Of a stretch of DNA of 64,000 bases, positions 34,549 to 45,480 are shown piece after piece. Within the stretch, counting starts at the first letter, position 1; every line of letters starts with the position of its first letter. Below the pieces are notes generated by a model, which was given only the letters and a program-made list of their open reading frames with translations, was not told the origin of the DNA and searched no databases. The DNA lies in contig NC_045144.1 of assembly GCF_008831285.2 (NCBI RefSeq), forward strand, positions 24,259,716 to 24,323,715. The letters run 5' to 3'. Made by a program: the position numbers and the translations under genes. This stretch comes from Nymphaea colorata. Taxonomy: Eukaryota; Streptophyta; Magnoliopsida; Nymphaeales; Nymphaeaceae.

Positions 34549-35750
34549 CTAGCATATCTGCATAGAATTCTGGCTCTCCACTATCTGTAAAGATAATATA
34601 TTTATTAGTAGAATATCTAGTAGATGGTATACGTGTTCTTTTACCTCTTCCCAATTGTTCCTCAATTGGTTATGAATGAGTAGGAAGCTCCCCATCCAAC
34701 TCATGCTCATGATCAGTTTGAGTCTCCATAGGGCTGCCATCTATATACTGCTCATCTGCCTCTCTTTGATCTTCCTCTACATTTTCATCAGTCTCACCGT
34801 GCTCAGATGAAAGTTCTTCAGGTTCTGCATAAGTTGGCTCATGAACACCACTAGCATTCACACCTGATTGTTTGTCACCCATGACATCTTCAATCGTCTG
34901 ATCCTCTCTGAAGACAACATCACGACTCCTGTAGATTTTGTCATTTTTTGGATCTTATAACCTGTAATCAAATTCATCATCTGCATAACCAAGAAATATT
35001 AGAGGAATAGCTTTATCATCTAGTTTGGTTCTTTGTTCTTTAGGTATATGCATAAAAGCTTTGCAACCAAAAACTTTGAGATGATCATACTTAACCTCTT
35101 CATCTGACCAAACTTTCTGTGGAATATCTCCATCTAGAGGCACTGAAGGAGACCTGTTTATCAAATAAACTGCAGTACGCATTGCCTCTACCCAAAAATA
35201 CTTAGGCAACTTAGAGCTAGATAGCAAACTTCTAAGTCTCTCAATTATAGTTCTATTCATCCTTTCTGCAACTCCATTATGCTATGGAGTATAGAGAACT
35301 GTCTTTTCATGTCTAATACCATGCTTTAGACAATACTCTCGTAAAAAAGATGCTACGTACTCACCACCATTATCTTTACGCAAACTCTTCATCTTCTTAC
35401 CAGTCTCGCGCTCAACCGCTGCATAAAAAGTCATGAAGATACTACTTACTTCACTTTTGCTTTTCATTGTAAAGGCACATACCTTCCTAAATGCATCATC
35501 AATAAATGTAACAAAATAGGATGTTCCACCTTTAAATGTCACATTTATAGGTCCACATACATTTGAATAAACTAAATCGAAAACATCCTTAGTTTTTGAA
35601 GAACGCTTTTTCTGAAAGGAAATTCGATGCAACTTACCAACCAAACAATGATCACAAGGAGATAACTGTGCACCATCTGCCTTTGGTAATAAATTCTTCT
35701 TGGTAAGCAAATCGATTCATCTTTGACTCATGTAACTTAACCTCTTATGC
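34549..35750 (-). pseudogene. copia D integrase and linker
   Basis: The integrase core begins CDHCLVGKLHRISF and has DLVYSNVCGPINV, FVTFIDDAFRKVCAFTMKSK and LRKDNGGEYVASFLREYCLK, ending at TP-stop-HNG (35280), where TPQQNG is usual. MNRTIIERLRSLLSSSKLPK and VFGCKAFMHIPKEQRTKLDD follow (34955-35260). The region 34549-34900 is the acidic linker before RT. A TGA in the KDE-stop-VQAMYEEM context lies at about 34529. Confidence 0.9.
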
Positions 35751-36075
35751 CACAAATTTGACGAAGTACCAACAGTAGCTGCATTGACATCCACACTACT
35801 AATTCGAGACTTCATCCTATAGAAAGAGCCAAATCTCTAACCTCTAGCCAACACTAGTGCCCCCTTTGTCAGTTTCCATCCTGTCTCACTAAACGAAGTA
35901 CAATATCCATCTTCACTTAGTTTTCCTATAGAAATCAGATTCATTCTAAGATCTGTAACATGTCTTACATCTCTCAAAGTCAACTTGCATCATGTGCTTG
36001 TCTCAATGCAAACATCTCCTATCTCAACAATCTTCGAGGTGTCACTGTTGCCCATGTGAACTACTCGAAGATCAC

Positions 36076-36348
36076 CTACTCTATAGGATAAGAACAACTT
36101 TCTACATGGTGTGCCATGATACGATGCCCAGTATCTAAAATCCATGTAGAATCATCATTCTGAACTGCAAGACAATCATTTTCTTCAGATAAAAACAATA
36201 CTACCTCATCATCTGAACCAACTGCAATATACTCTTTTGACTTCACATTCTCTTGACTCTTATTTTTCTGTTCTTTTTCTTCTTTCCATTTTCTGCAATC
36301 AATCTTCTTGTGCCCTGGAATACCACAATGAAAACATTTACTTGTCAT
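36076..36348 (-). pseudogene. copia D zinc knuckle and protease
   Basis: CFHCGIPGHKKIDC is a complete CCHC knuckle, followed by a Lys/Glu-rich linker and STWILDTGHRIMAHH. The catalytic DTG is present, but the reading shifts frame just after it. Downstream protease and pre-integrase text (VCIETSTW-like) continues in other frames between 35760 and 36070. Confidence 0.88.
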
Positions 36349-36379
36349 CTAGGGTCTTGATTTTGACCTAGAGTTTGAT

Positions 36380-37019
36380 CTATCATGCCATTTGTTACGG
36401 TTCTTCTGTCTGCCCCTATCTCCCATCACTAGCACTTGCAAGCTACCAGTACCAAGAGACTTTCTCTATGTTTCTTCATTTAGAATGCTGCTAGTTACAT
36501 GCTTCATCGTAAGCACATCATCTGGAGCGGAGTTGCACAAAGAAACAACTAAAGTATCCCAACTGTCGGGAAGAGAACTGAGCAATAAGAGTGTCTGTAA
36601 CTCATCATCTAATATCATTTTCATGACTGACAACTGATTGATTATACTCTGCACTTCATTCAAATGTTCTGACACTAGTTTTCCCTCTCTAAGTTTCAAA
36701 TTTACCAATTGTCTAATCAAGAAAGCATTGTTCCCAACTGTTTTCCTCTCGTAAAGATCATGTAACTTCTACCATAAAGACTTTGTGCTCGTCTCTGCGG
36801 ATACCAAATGAAAAACACAATCATCTAACCATTGTCTGATGGTGCCAATGGTTTTCCTGTCCAATAACTTCTATTTTTCGTATGTCATATTCGCTGGCAG
36901 CTTCTAGTCTCAATGGGTGAATACAGGTCTTTACAATACAGCAACTCTTCCATTTTAGCTTTCCATATGGTCCAATTATTCCCATTTAGAGAGACCATCC
37001 TAGTGGGGGTCGACTTCAT
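36380..37019 (-). pseudogene. copia D gag
   Basis: The ATG at 37019-37017 starts MKSTPTRMVSLNGNNWTIWK, the usual start of this copia gag. Capsid text continues through LVNLKLREGKLVSEHLNEVQ and DELQTLLLLSSLPDSWDTLV (36466-36720). Stops near 36900 and 36770 break it. Distance from the PBS is 41 bases. Confidence 0.88.
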
Positions 37020-37060
37020 CCTTCAATAAGAATGCACACAACCAACTTTGCGCTAACCTA

Positions 37061-37072
37061 GCTCTGATACCA
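37061..37072 (-). other. primer-binding site of copia D (initiator-Met tRNA)
   Basis: In minus sense TGGTATCAGAGC, three bases past the LTR end. Confidence 0.92.
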
Positions 37073-37075
37073 CTT

Positions 37076-37612
37076 TGTTATAGTCGTATTCCCCAAAAAG
37101 AATGTTTCAACAACAATAAAAGAGTCTAAACCAACACAAAACTGCTGAAAATCAGAATCACAGGGCTGCGAGCATAAGATCGAGTTTCCAATACCAATGT
37201 TGCAGCAATATATATCAAAATATATGCTCAAAATTCAAAAAATAAGAGACACCAATTTACGTGAAAAAACCTCAAATAATGGGGTAAAAAACTACGGACA
37301 AGAGAGATATATATTTATACTTCAAAGAGGCAATGCAACTACGTTGTTCTTCTTGCAGAAAATAGCATAAATCATTCTTAAGAGTGAATGCACAAGAAAA
37401 CAACAAGAAAAGAAATCACTGTATGTTCTTGTTTTCTTTCCCTTGTTTTCTTCATTTTCTCTCTCTACACTTGAACCCACACAACTGCCCAAACCCATAA
37501 CCGTGCTCTTCTTCTTCTTCTCCTTCTCTTCCTTGCCTTCCTCTTCCCCTTCTCCTTGCTGTGTGTGAGCCACGAGGGAAGAGTCCTCTTTTCTTTCTTC
37601 AAAAGAGTAAAA

Positions 37613-37670
<58 letters not shown>

Positions 37671-37764
37671 GTGAGAGTGATGGGGTTAGGGCACCGTCGG
37701 GTGCCCTCCCCTTTTTCTTTCTACCCGGGTCGGGTCCTCACTTGAGGCTGGACCCGACCCAACA
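37076..37764 (-). repeat. 5' LTR of copia D
   Basis: 689 bp. Same sequence as the left LTR except for scattered substitutions and a much longer GA repeat (37616-37669), which explains most of the length difference. Confidence 0.93.
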
Positions 37765-37999
37765 GCTGAAGCTTTTGTGGAATGGACAGGAGGCATCTCC
37801 ACTGAAACGTAAAGACATTTACAATCATATCAGGAAGAAAGACCCATTTTTTATATACATGTTCTAAAAGAAGCTCCCAACTATTGATAGAATCCAGAGG
37901 TGTGGGGTATTACTGGTGAACGGCTAGGGATGAAGATTGAAGAAATAGTTGACCATGTGTTGCTGTGTTCCTGAAAATGTAGGTTGGCAGAACCCGGTG

Positions 38000-38270
38000 T
38001 AGGGCTCAGCATCAGGCCGGAACAGGTTGGCCTAGGGCTGACCCGAAGCTCTTGCTGGTGGCCCAAGCCGGTCCCCTTAGCTATTAGGCCAACTCGGACC
38101 ATCAATACCGGACTTTGTGGTTTTTTTAAATTGCAGGGCCAGCTCCGCCTAGTGTTTTTTTTTTTTTTGCGTCTGGCCGGCTCATGTGTCAAATAACCTA
38201 CGAAAGACCTACTCATCATGGGACCGATACCTAACTATCCATCATGTACCCGGCCCACTGCCCACCCTTA
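38000..38270. mobile_element. probable hAT-like MITE, GC-rich family
   Basis: Left end TAGGGCTCAGCATCAGGCCG and right end GGCCCACTGCCCACCCTTA are imperfect inverted repeats of the type seen at 42904-43743. Flanking octamers ACCCGGTG and ATCGGGTG agree at 6 of 8 positions. An older, diverged relative; boundaries are tentative. Confidence 0.5.
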
Positions 38271-39089
38271 ATCGGGTGATTGGTGGGTCGGATGCTCAAT
38301 ATTAATGTTCGTACCAACATGTTCTTCTTGAAAGAAAGGAAAGAAAGGATGGAAGCGGAAGTTACATATACTTTTGGTGAAGAAACGTAGGTCTATGTAT
38401 CTTAAGAGTCTAAAACTTGTGGAAAGAAAGAAATGCAGGCTTACATTATTGTACAGGGGTAGTTAACGCTGCACAACAAGTCAAGACAACTTGGATTCAA
38501 CTTCAAGTGCCTTGAAACAACTCAGCTTGACGTCAATTTGTTTATAAACAAGTTAAGTTTGAGTTTAAATTTATATTTGGAATGTCAAATGAGTCAAGCT
38601 CGGAGTTGTAAAATGAGTTAACGAATTAAATGAGTTAAAAAACTATATAGATTCATATTGTGAAGTTGGATTTTTTATTTGGATATGACTTGTCATCATT
38701 CGTATTCAAATTGGACTTTGAATCTGAGCTAGTATATGAATATTTAAAAAAAAAATAGATACAAATATATCTAATTCAAATCTGATCCATTGGTATCCCT
38801 ATTAATGAAGAACATATGATTTGCTAATGTGTTGCATTTCTCGGACTTGTTTGCATGGTGTTTCTTCTGGTTAGGATGGAGAAGAGCATGGTAGCATGCA
38901 TGCACCGAAATTGTTCAATAGAGGTTGTTTGGTTGGAAACTCGATTCATATCCAATATATTGGCATCCCCTTTGTTGCCCCCGAGTCCCCGACATTTTAT
39001 ATATATAGGACTATACTTGGACGGATGTGCAAGTTAAAAATTTTTCAATAGCTTTAAAACTTGTGACAAAAAAATTAATCATTCGTCCA
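38271..39089. other. intergenic sequence with a dispersed repeat
   Basis: The section 38463-38645 (CTGCACAACAAGTCAAGACA, GAGTCAAGCTCGG and related words) is a reverse-complement relative of 45530-45850. No gene recognised. Confidence 0.6.
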
Positions 39090-39420
39090 AATATTCTTAT
39101 TATATATCCAAATGAACAGACCATTTCAGAACATGAGTTTGCCGACACTTTGCAATAGCTAGAACTTATGGAATGACTGACCATAGGCTTGAAGTCGACG
39201 GAAGGTGATGACAAAAAGGACCTGCAATTTAATGAGGAAAACAACTCCATATAACAAGAATAATTCAAAGGGCGTTAATTGCTGTCACCACCAGCTTCCT
39301 CACCACGGCCATAATTAATTTAAGAACACCCACCAACTTGACGCTCGGCGTACGATCTATTTGCATTGACCGAACCGGTACCGGAAATTAACCTTCGTTT
39401 TGACGGTACTTTTCCCAATC
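39090..39420. repeat. duplicated LecRK upstream flank, copy 2
   Basis: Shares words in order with 8580-8700 plus 10202-10260, and with 45050-45210: GTCACCACCAGCTTCCTCA, CCACGGCC, AACTTGACGCTCGG and GTACGAT-TTTGCATTGACCGA. It has no Harbinger insertion at the position corresponding to 8700. Confidence 0.75.
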
Positions 39421-39974
39421 CTTTTTACATCTTCACAAAAAATATGGGTGTGTTCCTTCCCAATTCATATAATATCTTATACAATCCGAATTGGTAATTC
39501 TGAGCTAATTGGTAAGAAGATTATAAAAAAAAAGACTAGTATAATCATTTCTTAAATAAATGATCCAAAATCATTTGAAAACCACATTGTTAATTAGCCT
39601 CTTGTGGAAATATTCAAGGAAAGTGAAAAGATATTAATGGTGTGTATCTTGGTACATGCAAGATTTAAAAATTATGCTATTGTTAAATGTTCCACAGTAA
39701 TTTTTCCATTTCACTGCATCTGCATGTCCTTGAAATAAGAGCAAATAAATATTTTATTTGATCTTCTTTTTAGTTTTTATTCCTTTTCAAGGTAACCCTT
39801 TTGTTGGTTCATTTAAAATCCAAAATTGAGATTCTCATAGCCAGCAAGAATTATAAATTCCAGCCATTCGTCCTTGGTCCCTTCCTATCCATACATAAAG
39901 AGAGCTCCATACACCAAATGGTGAGGACGAATCCCTTGTGAATATTTATGTGATCTTCATCTATCTTCTGTATC
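39421..39974 (+). other. upstream region of LecRK copy 1
   Basis: AT-rich. A TATA-like ATACATAAAG lies near 39890, about 85 bases before the ATG. I see no other element. Confidence 0.4.
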
Positions 39975-41993
39975 ATGGCACTTCAGAACTCAAGGTTTCT
40001 CCTCTTCTTCCTTCATCTTCTAGCTCATATCTGCAGCTCACCTGCAACTTCCACGAATAGCACCTTTCGTTTCAATCGCTTCTCCCGTCAAATCTGAGTC
40101 TATCTGGCTCTGCAACTGTTATCAAAACCAGGGCCCTTCGCCTAACTGACGGTCAGCTTACGAGGGATGATCCAGGCAGAAGCGGCCACGCATTTTACCC
40201 AACCACTCTGCAATTCAAAAACTCTGAGAATGCTAAGACAACTCAATCGTTCAGTACTCGTTTCGTGTTCGAAATCGTATTGGAGCTCCAGGAGTCAGGT
40301 GGCCATGGCTTCACCTTCGTCGTGGCGCCCTCCACCAACTTCTCCGGAGCCATGGGAGACCGCTATCTCGGCCTCTTCAACCAGGGGAACAACGGAAACC
40401 AAAGCAATCATATATTTGCAGTTGAATTCGACACAGTTCAACAAGCAACTTTGAAGGATAAAGATGCAAACCATGTGGGCGTCGACGTTAACAGTGTGAT
40501 ATCCTATGCCTCTGCACCTGCTGCTTACTATACGGAGCTTGGCAGGAAAGAAAATGTGATTCTGGACAGCCGGACGCGCATTCAAGCATGGATTGAGTAC
40601 GATGGCAACGAGAAGCAGCTGAATGCCACCATAGCTCCATTGTCACACCCACTCAAACCTAACCGTTCCCTCATATCATATCCCATCGATCTATCTCCTG
40701 TTTTGAACGAACACATGTATGTTGGCTTCTCTTCTGGTACGCTAGCTCTAGCAAGCAAGCACTATATCTTGGCATGGAGCTTCGCGATGGACGGAAAAGC
40801 ACCAGAACTGGACCTCTCAAGCCTTCCCTCTATTCCTCGTGATCGTACTCCTCTGTGGAAGTCGTTTAAGTTATTCTTGTCCGTTTTTGTAGCATTAGGG
40901 GCTCTGTTGTTGCTCATCATCACTGTTATCATTTCTTATTGGATCAAAAGGAAGAGGTAGCTGACGTCTGAGAAGATAGAAGGATGGGAGATGGACTACC
41001 CACATAGGTTCCCGTACAGGGAACTCTACAGGGGAACCAACGGTTTCAAGCAGGAGTTGGGGAGAGGAGGTTTTGGCGTTGTCTACAAAGGTGTGCTGCC
41101 CAGAAGCAGAATGGAGGTTGCAGTCAAGAGAGTATCACATGATTCAAAGCAGGGGATGAGGGAGTTTGTTGCAGAAGTATCCAGCTTGGGGAGGATGAGG
41201 CACAGAAACCTGGTCCAATTGCAGGGTTGGTGGAAGAGGTGAAGAGCTGCTCCTCGTCTATGAATTCATGCCAAACGGGAGTCTGGATAGCCATCTTTTT
41301 GAGATGAAACGGAGCAGCCTCGGTTGGGAGCAGACATTCAATATTGTAAAGGGAATTGCTTCCGGCCTGCTGTATCTTCACGAAGAGTGGGAGCAAGTCG
41401 TCGTGCACAGAGATGTTAAAGCAAGTAATGTGTTGTTGGATGGTGATCTCAACGGCAGGTTGGGTGATTTTGGACACGCCAGACTCTATGATCATGGGAC
41501 CAATCCCAAGACTACCCACATAGTCGGGAGTTTCGGTTACATGGTGCCAGAGCTGTCCCGCACCAGCAAGTCCACGACGAGGTCCGATGTCTACTCTTAT
41601 GGCGTCCTTCTCCTGGAGGTGGCCTGCGGAAGGAGGCCCATTGAACGAGAGAGGCCCCCTGAGGAGGTTGTTCTGGTGGAGTTAGTCCGTTCGCTGTGGA
41701 AGGGTGGGCGAATACTGGACGCGATGGACAAGAGGCTGGGGAATAACTACGTGGTGGATGAAGCAGAACTTATTCTGAAGCTGGGCGTGCTCTGTTCACA
41801 GTCAGCACCGGAATCAAGGCCAACCATGGGGCAATTGACTCAGTTTCTTAATGGTGAGGCCTCCTTACAAGAATATCTAAGGTACAAGGATCTGATTATT
41901 CAAGAAGATGCCAGCATGGACCAACTGATGCTGCACAATCCTTCGTCGGGGAAGGTATCTATATCATCAACCTCAGGAAACTCAGGCTCATAA
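39975..41993 (+). pseudogene. L-type lectin receptor kinase, copy 1 (disabled)
   Basis: An intronless LecRK layout: signal peptide (MALQNSRFLLFFLHLLAHIC), legume-lectin domain (GGHGFTFVVAPSTNFSG; FAVEFDTV; NHVGVDVNSVISY), membrane segment (about 40860-40945), then a Ser/Thr kinase with [32 protein letters not shown] and a PE motif (APE reads VPE). Family members are plasma-membrane receptors with an outer lectin and inner kinase. Lesions: a net 4-base loss plus TGA at 40095-40097, TAG at 40958-40960 after KRKR (copy 2 has AAG), and a 2-base loss near 41235 shifting frame before the catalytic core. Shares C-terminal STSGNSGS with copy 2. Confidence 0.93.
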
Positions 41994-42903
41994 ATTATGC
42001 AGACAACTCCAGCATCTCATTGCAGTGAAATCAGTTGAAGCCATTGATCAAGTTGTGAAGCATTCTGAAGTTCTGAATAAGACACTCTGCTTGACACTCT
42101 GCTTGAGGTTCCACATGACCGGTTTCGTTGTGAGAACTCTTGTTTTTAGTTGTTTTTTAATAATCTGGTCACCCTATACCATTTCCCAGTCCACGTATAG
42201 GTATCGCCTACCACAATGTGTATACATAATCGAATTACAGCACTTTACATAATATTATTTTTAATTCTCTAAACTCGATCAGGAGTTCACCACCTTGACC
42301 TAGTCCACCGCTTAAATAGTGAAGAAATGATCACGGCTTCTCATTTCTCCCATTGTTTTATCGTTACTTCTTCTCGTTGCATTTTATATGTTTTAAAAAT
42401 TATATTATTCTCAATATGAACTTAATTTCCACTAACAATTATATATTTTACGTTCTACTCGTTAAGATGCTCTTTATTTGTTTATACTTTCTTGCATCCA
42501 GCGTCCTCCACCCCCGTTTTTTTTTAATTTGTTTCTACTTATATAGTTATTCTTTATACAGTTATTCTATAAGCAAGTGTTTTCCCCCCTTAATTAGGCC
42601 ATGGGTTGAGTAGTGTCAAATGATATTTTGAAACCTTCTTTCTCTTTCTCTTTTTTAACCTTTAAGGTCCAAAGCAGTGTGGGCACGGTGGTAAGATGCC
42701 ATTTACTTTAACTCACATATAAGACCTTCCTTCTTTTTTGGTAGATTTAGCCTTTTATTGAGGAGCAGAGTTAAAAAAAAATCATGAGAGAGGTTGAATA
42801 GAAGTTGAACTAAAGTTTTAAATTTTGACACTCACCAAAATATCAATTTTTAAAATTTATATATATGACAATTTTGACACACGCCCCATGTGCCCCCTTA
42901 GCT
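41994..42903. other. LecRK copy 1 downstream region
   Basis: The first 120 bases match the 3' flanks of the other copies (CAACTCCAGCATCTCATTGC vs CAACTCCAGCATGTCATTGC at 49982). The rest is AT-rich without a gene. The last 8 bases (CCTTAGCT) are the hAT target site. Confidence 0.65.
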
Positions 42904-43743
42904 TAGGGATGGGTATCGGGCCGGGCGGGCCCGGCCCGGCCCCATATATTGCCGGGCCGGGCCGGGTCGGGTATCGGGCTTGGTCCACAGAAATCAGGCC
43001 CGGCCCGGCCCGGCCCGTTTGGCGGACCCGACGCTCCGAACCCGACTTGCGCTTCGGACCCAACCCGCGCTCGACCGCCCAAGCGGTCAAGTGTCTCGTC
43101 CAGGCCCTCCACCGCTCGCCTGCCGAACAGCAGGCGGGCGGTGGTTTTTCACCGGCATGCCACCCAACTTCGTGGGTGGCCGCCGGCGGATGCCGCCAGG
43201 CCGGCCGGCCATCGCGGCAGAGAGGGATGGGAGCTGCGGTGGACGGAGGCGGAGAGGGAGGGGAGAAGGAGGGGCTGCGGTGGACGGAGGCGGAGAGGGA
43301 GAGGGACACCGAGGCGGAGAGGGAGGGGAGCGAGCAGGGCTGCGGTGCACGGAGGCGGAGAGGGAGAGGGAAATGGGAGAGGGAGAGGGAGGGAGAGGGA
43401 AACGGGAGAGGGAGACGGGAGGGAGCAGAGGGAGAAGGAGACGGAAGGGTGCAGAGGGAGACGGAAGGGAGAAGGAGCAGAGGGAGAGGGAGACGGGAGG
43501 GAGCAGAGAGGGAGATGGAGAGGCAGACGGGAAGAGAGAGGGAGGGTCACGGGAGCGACCGAGCGAGCCGAGGGCTCAGGGCGGATGCCGCCTGACCGCC
43601 CGACCGCCTGAGGGTGGGAGTCGGGCCGGCCGGGCCGCCGCTGGGCCGCCCTTCCCGCCCGGGCCCAGCCCGGTTTGGTTATCGGGCCTGGCTGTCAGGC
43701 CCGGGTCCGGCCCGGCGGCGGCCCGGCCCAGCGCCGATCCTTA
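42904..43743. mobile_element. GC-rich non-autonomous hAT-like transposon
   Basis: Ends are TAGGGATGGGTATCGGGCCG and, reversed on the other side, TAAGGATCGGCGCTGGGCCG. An exact 8-bp direct duplication, CCTTAGCT, flanks it (42896-42903 and 43744-43751), as expected for hAT. The interior holds CCCGG-rich sequence and a GAGAGGGAGA minisatellite (about 43240-43550). Long ORFs in all frames come from this GC- and purine-rich composition; no transposase is recognisable. Confidence 0.85.
43240..43550. repeat. GAGAGGGAG-type minisatellite in the hAT-like element
   Basis: Repeated GGACGGAGGCGGAGAGGGAG blocks (three near 43240-43360), then shorter GAGAGGGAGACGGGAGGGAG repeats. Confidence 0.85.
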
Positions 43744-43751
43744 CCTTAGCT

Positions 43752-44049
43752 CCACCCCTGCTCCTATTGATCGGACGACTACATACTACATAATGCATTC
43801 CAGCCTGTCCATTTGAGCATTGCTCCCCACGACTATTAACAAGAAAACTAGAAAAATCTTACAAACTATACTTGAAAATATCATCAAATATCCGTGAGGG
43901 AGCTAGGAATAGGTCTCAACGCAATTAATGATTGAAAACGAAAAAAAAATATTGTGGAGTACCACCAACATGTTCGATTATTTTTAGGGCGGCCGATTAA
44001 TTTGAGTCTATCTCACAATAATTTGGGGCATTAGGTACTGAAAATTAGG
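43752..44049. other. no gene recognised
   Basis: AT-rich intergenic sequence. Confidence 0.5.
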
Positions 44050-45480
44050 TGGCAATTAACAAACTGGTTAAGTTGGCGAATTTGTTTTCTATGAAGAAAC
44101 TTCCAATTTTGTACAACAACAAAGAAGACTTGTAAGAATGGCTAAAAAGTATAACTAAAAGTAAAGGGTGACCGTTAGTAAAAGTAAATAACTAAATACA
44201 GTTGCGTTTTCTTCCAAAAATGTATCTTTTGAAAATTCTTCCAAAAATGTATCTTTTGAAAATCGTTTCTAATGAGGGTTCATTAAGAGCGCCCCTCACA
44301 ACGTTGTTTCTATAGTTCAAATCTTATATATATGTTCCCTAGTATTTCCTAGTATCTCATGCAATATTACTTCAATGAACGGATAAGCCTAGTGATTCGT
44401 CACAAAAATGTAAAAAAGGAAAAACATAAACCAGCAATAAATTGCACCAGCAATTTATCGCCGCTACAATCTCTGGCCTTACCTCAATTTTTTTTTAAAA
44501 AAATTATATGTAAATTTTAGAAAATTTTACTTGTTTTTTATATAAATTTTGAAAAAAGATATTTCTACTTGTGACAAAATTTAAAAATGTTAATTTGGCC
44601 CTCCTCTTAAAAAATTTGTGGGTCTGCCCGTGAAGATGTCTAAGGTACAAATTAATTAAACCGATGAAATAAGTCACCACAACAGCCAGCTGACCCGGCG
44701 AAGGGAATAGAAAATAACGTCTTCTGCCACATTCATAACCTTGGCAAATAATAATTGAGAGCCGTGGCCAAAAAGATCTTAGCCAAGGCACGGACATGCC
44801 AAAAAACGCCACTCGGCACTGGCCGTCGTTTTTCTTTTCATCCAAATCCCGGAACTACTTGCCGGAACTGATTAATTAATTGGATGTACGAATAAGTTCT
44901 CCGGTTTTATAAAATCTCATAACAAGTACATAACTATTCAAAACTTATATACACATCAACACAAAAAGAAGCCATATTTTCAGAATGTACAGTTTGCCTA
45001 TGTTTTGCGACAGGTCGATCTCATCAAATAAATGAAAACGTAGTCGATAGACTTGGTCACGCTGATCAAGGCGTTGACAAAAGGGACTGCAATTCAATGA
45101 AGAATATTCAAAGAAGTTGATTGCTGTCAGCCTGTCACCAGCGCGTATTTAATTTGACAACGGCCGAACCAACTTGACGCTTGGCGGACGATTTGCCTTC
45201 ACCGAATGGCTATAGGAAACCGTTACTTCCAGTTTCCCTAAACTCGACCAAATATCTATCTTAAATAAATGGACCACTATGTATATATATAGGGCGATAT
45301 TTCATTATATGAGACGCAAAGACAGTGATGTTTTTCTTAATTTAAGAGGAGAAAGAAGAAATAATCAGGAAAATGGTACTAGACCTGACTTTTGGTTGGT
45401 AATGAATCCTCAAAGTCCACCTTTCATTATCTCTTGGAGAGAAAAAAAAGGTGCCAAGAAGATGATGGGCACTCACAATT
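44050..45480. repeat. duplicated LecRK intergenic flank, copy 3
   Basis: Matches 7890-8700 plus 10202-10440 in order and orientation. Also carries a 27-base tandem duplication (CTTCCAAAAATGTATCTTTT..., 44211-44263). A 68-codon ORF at 45279 overlaps the duplicated flank and is not credible. Confidence 0.7.

Larger units (their letters stand above)
32326..37764 (-). mobile_element. Ty1/copia retrotransposon D, structurally complete
   Basis: Left (3') LTR 32326-32982, right (5') LTR 37076-37764, both TGTTATAG to CCAACA. Direct target duplications GCTGA lie at 32321-32325 and 37765-37769. PBS at 37061-37072. All gag-pol domains are present in copia order on the minus strand. Several stops and a frameshift interrupt the polyprotein, so it is probably non-autonomous. 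LTRs look very similar apart from a GA-repeat length difference, which suggests a recent insertion. Confidence 0.96.

Noticed and set aside
42825-43816. Long overlapping plus and minus ORFs (up to 278 codons)
   Set aside because: They arise from GC-rich and GAGAGGG repeats of the hAT-like element; no domain is visible.
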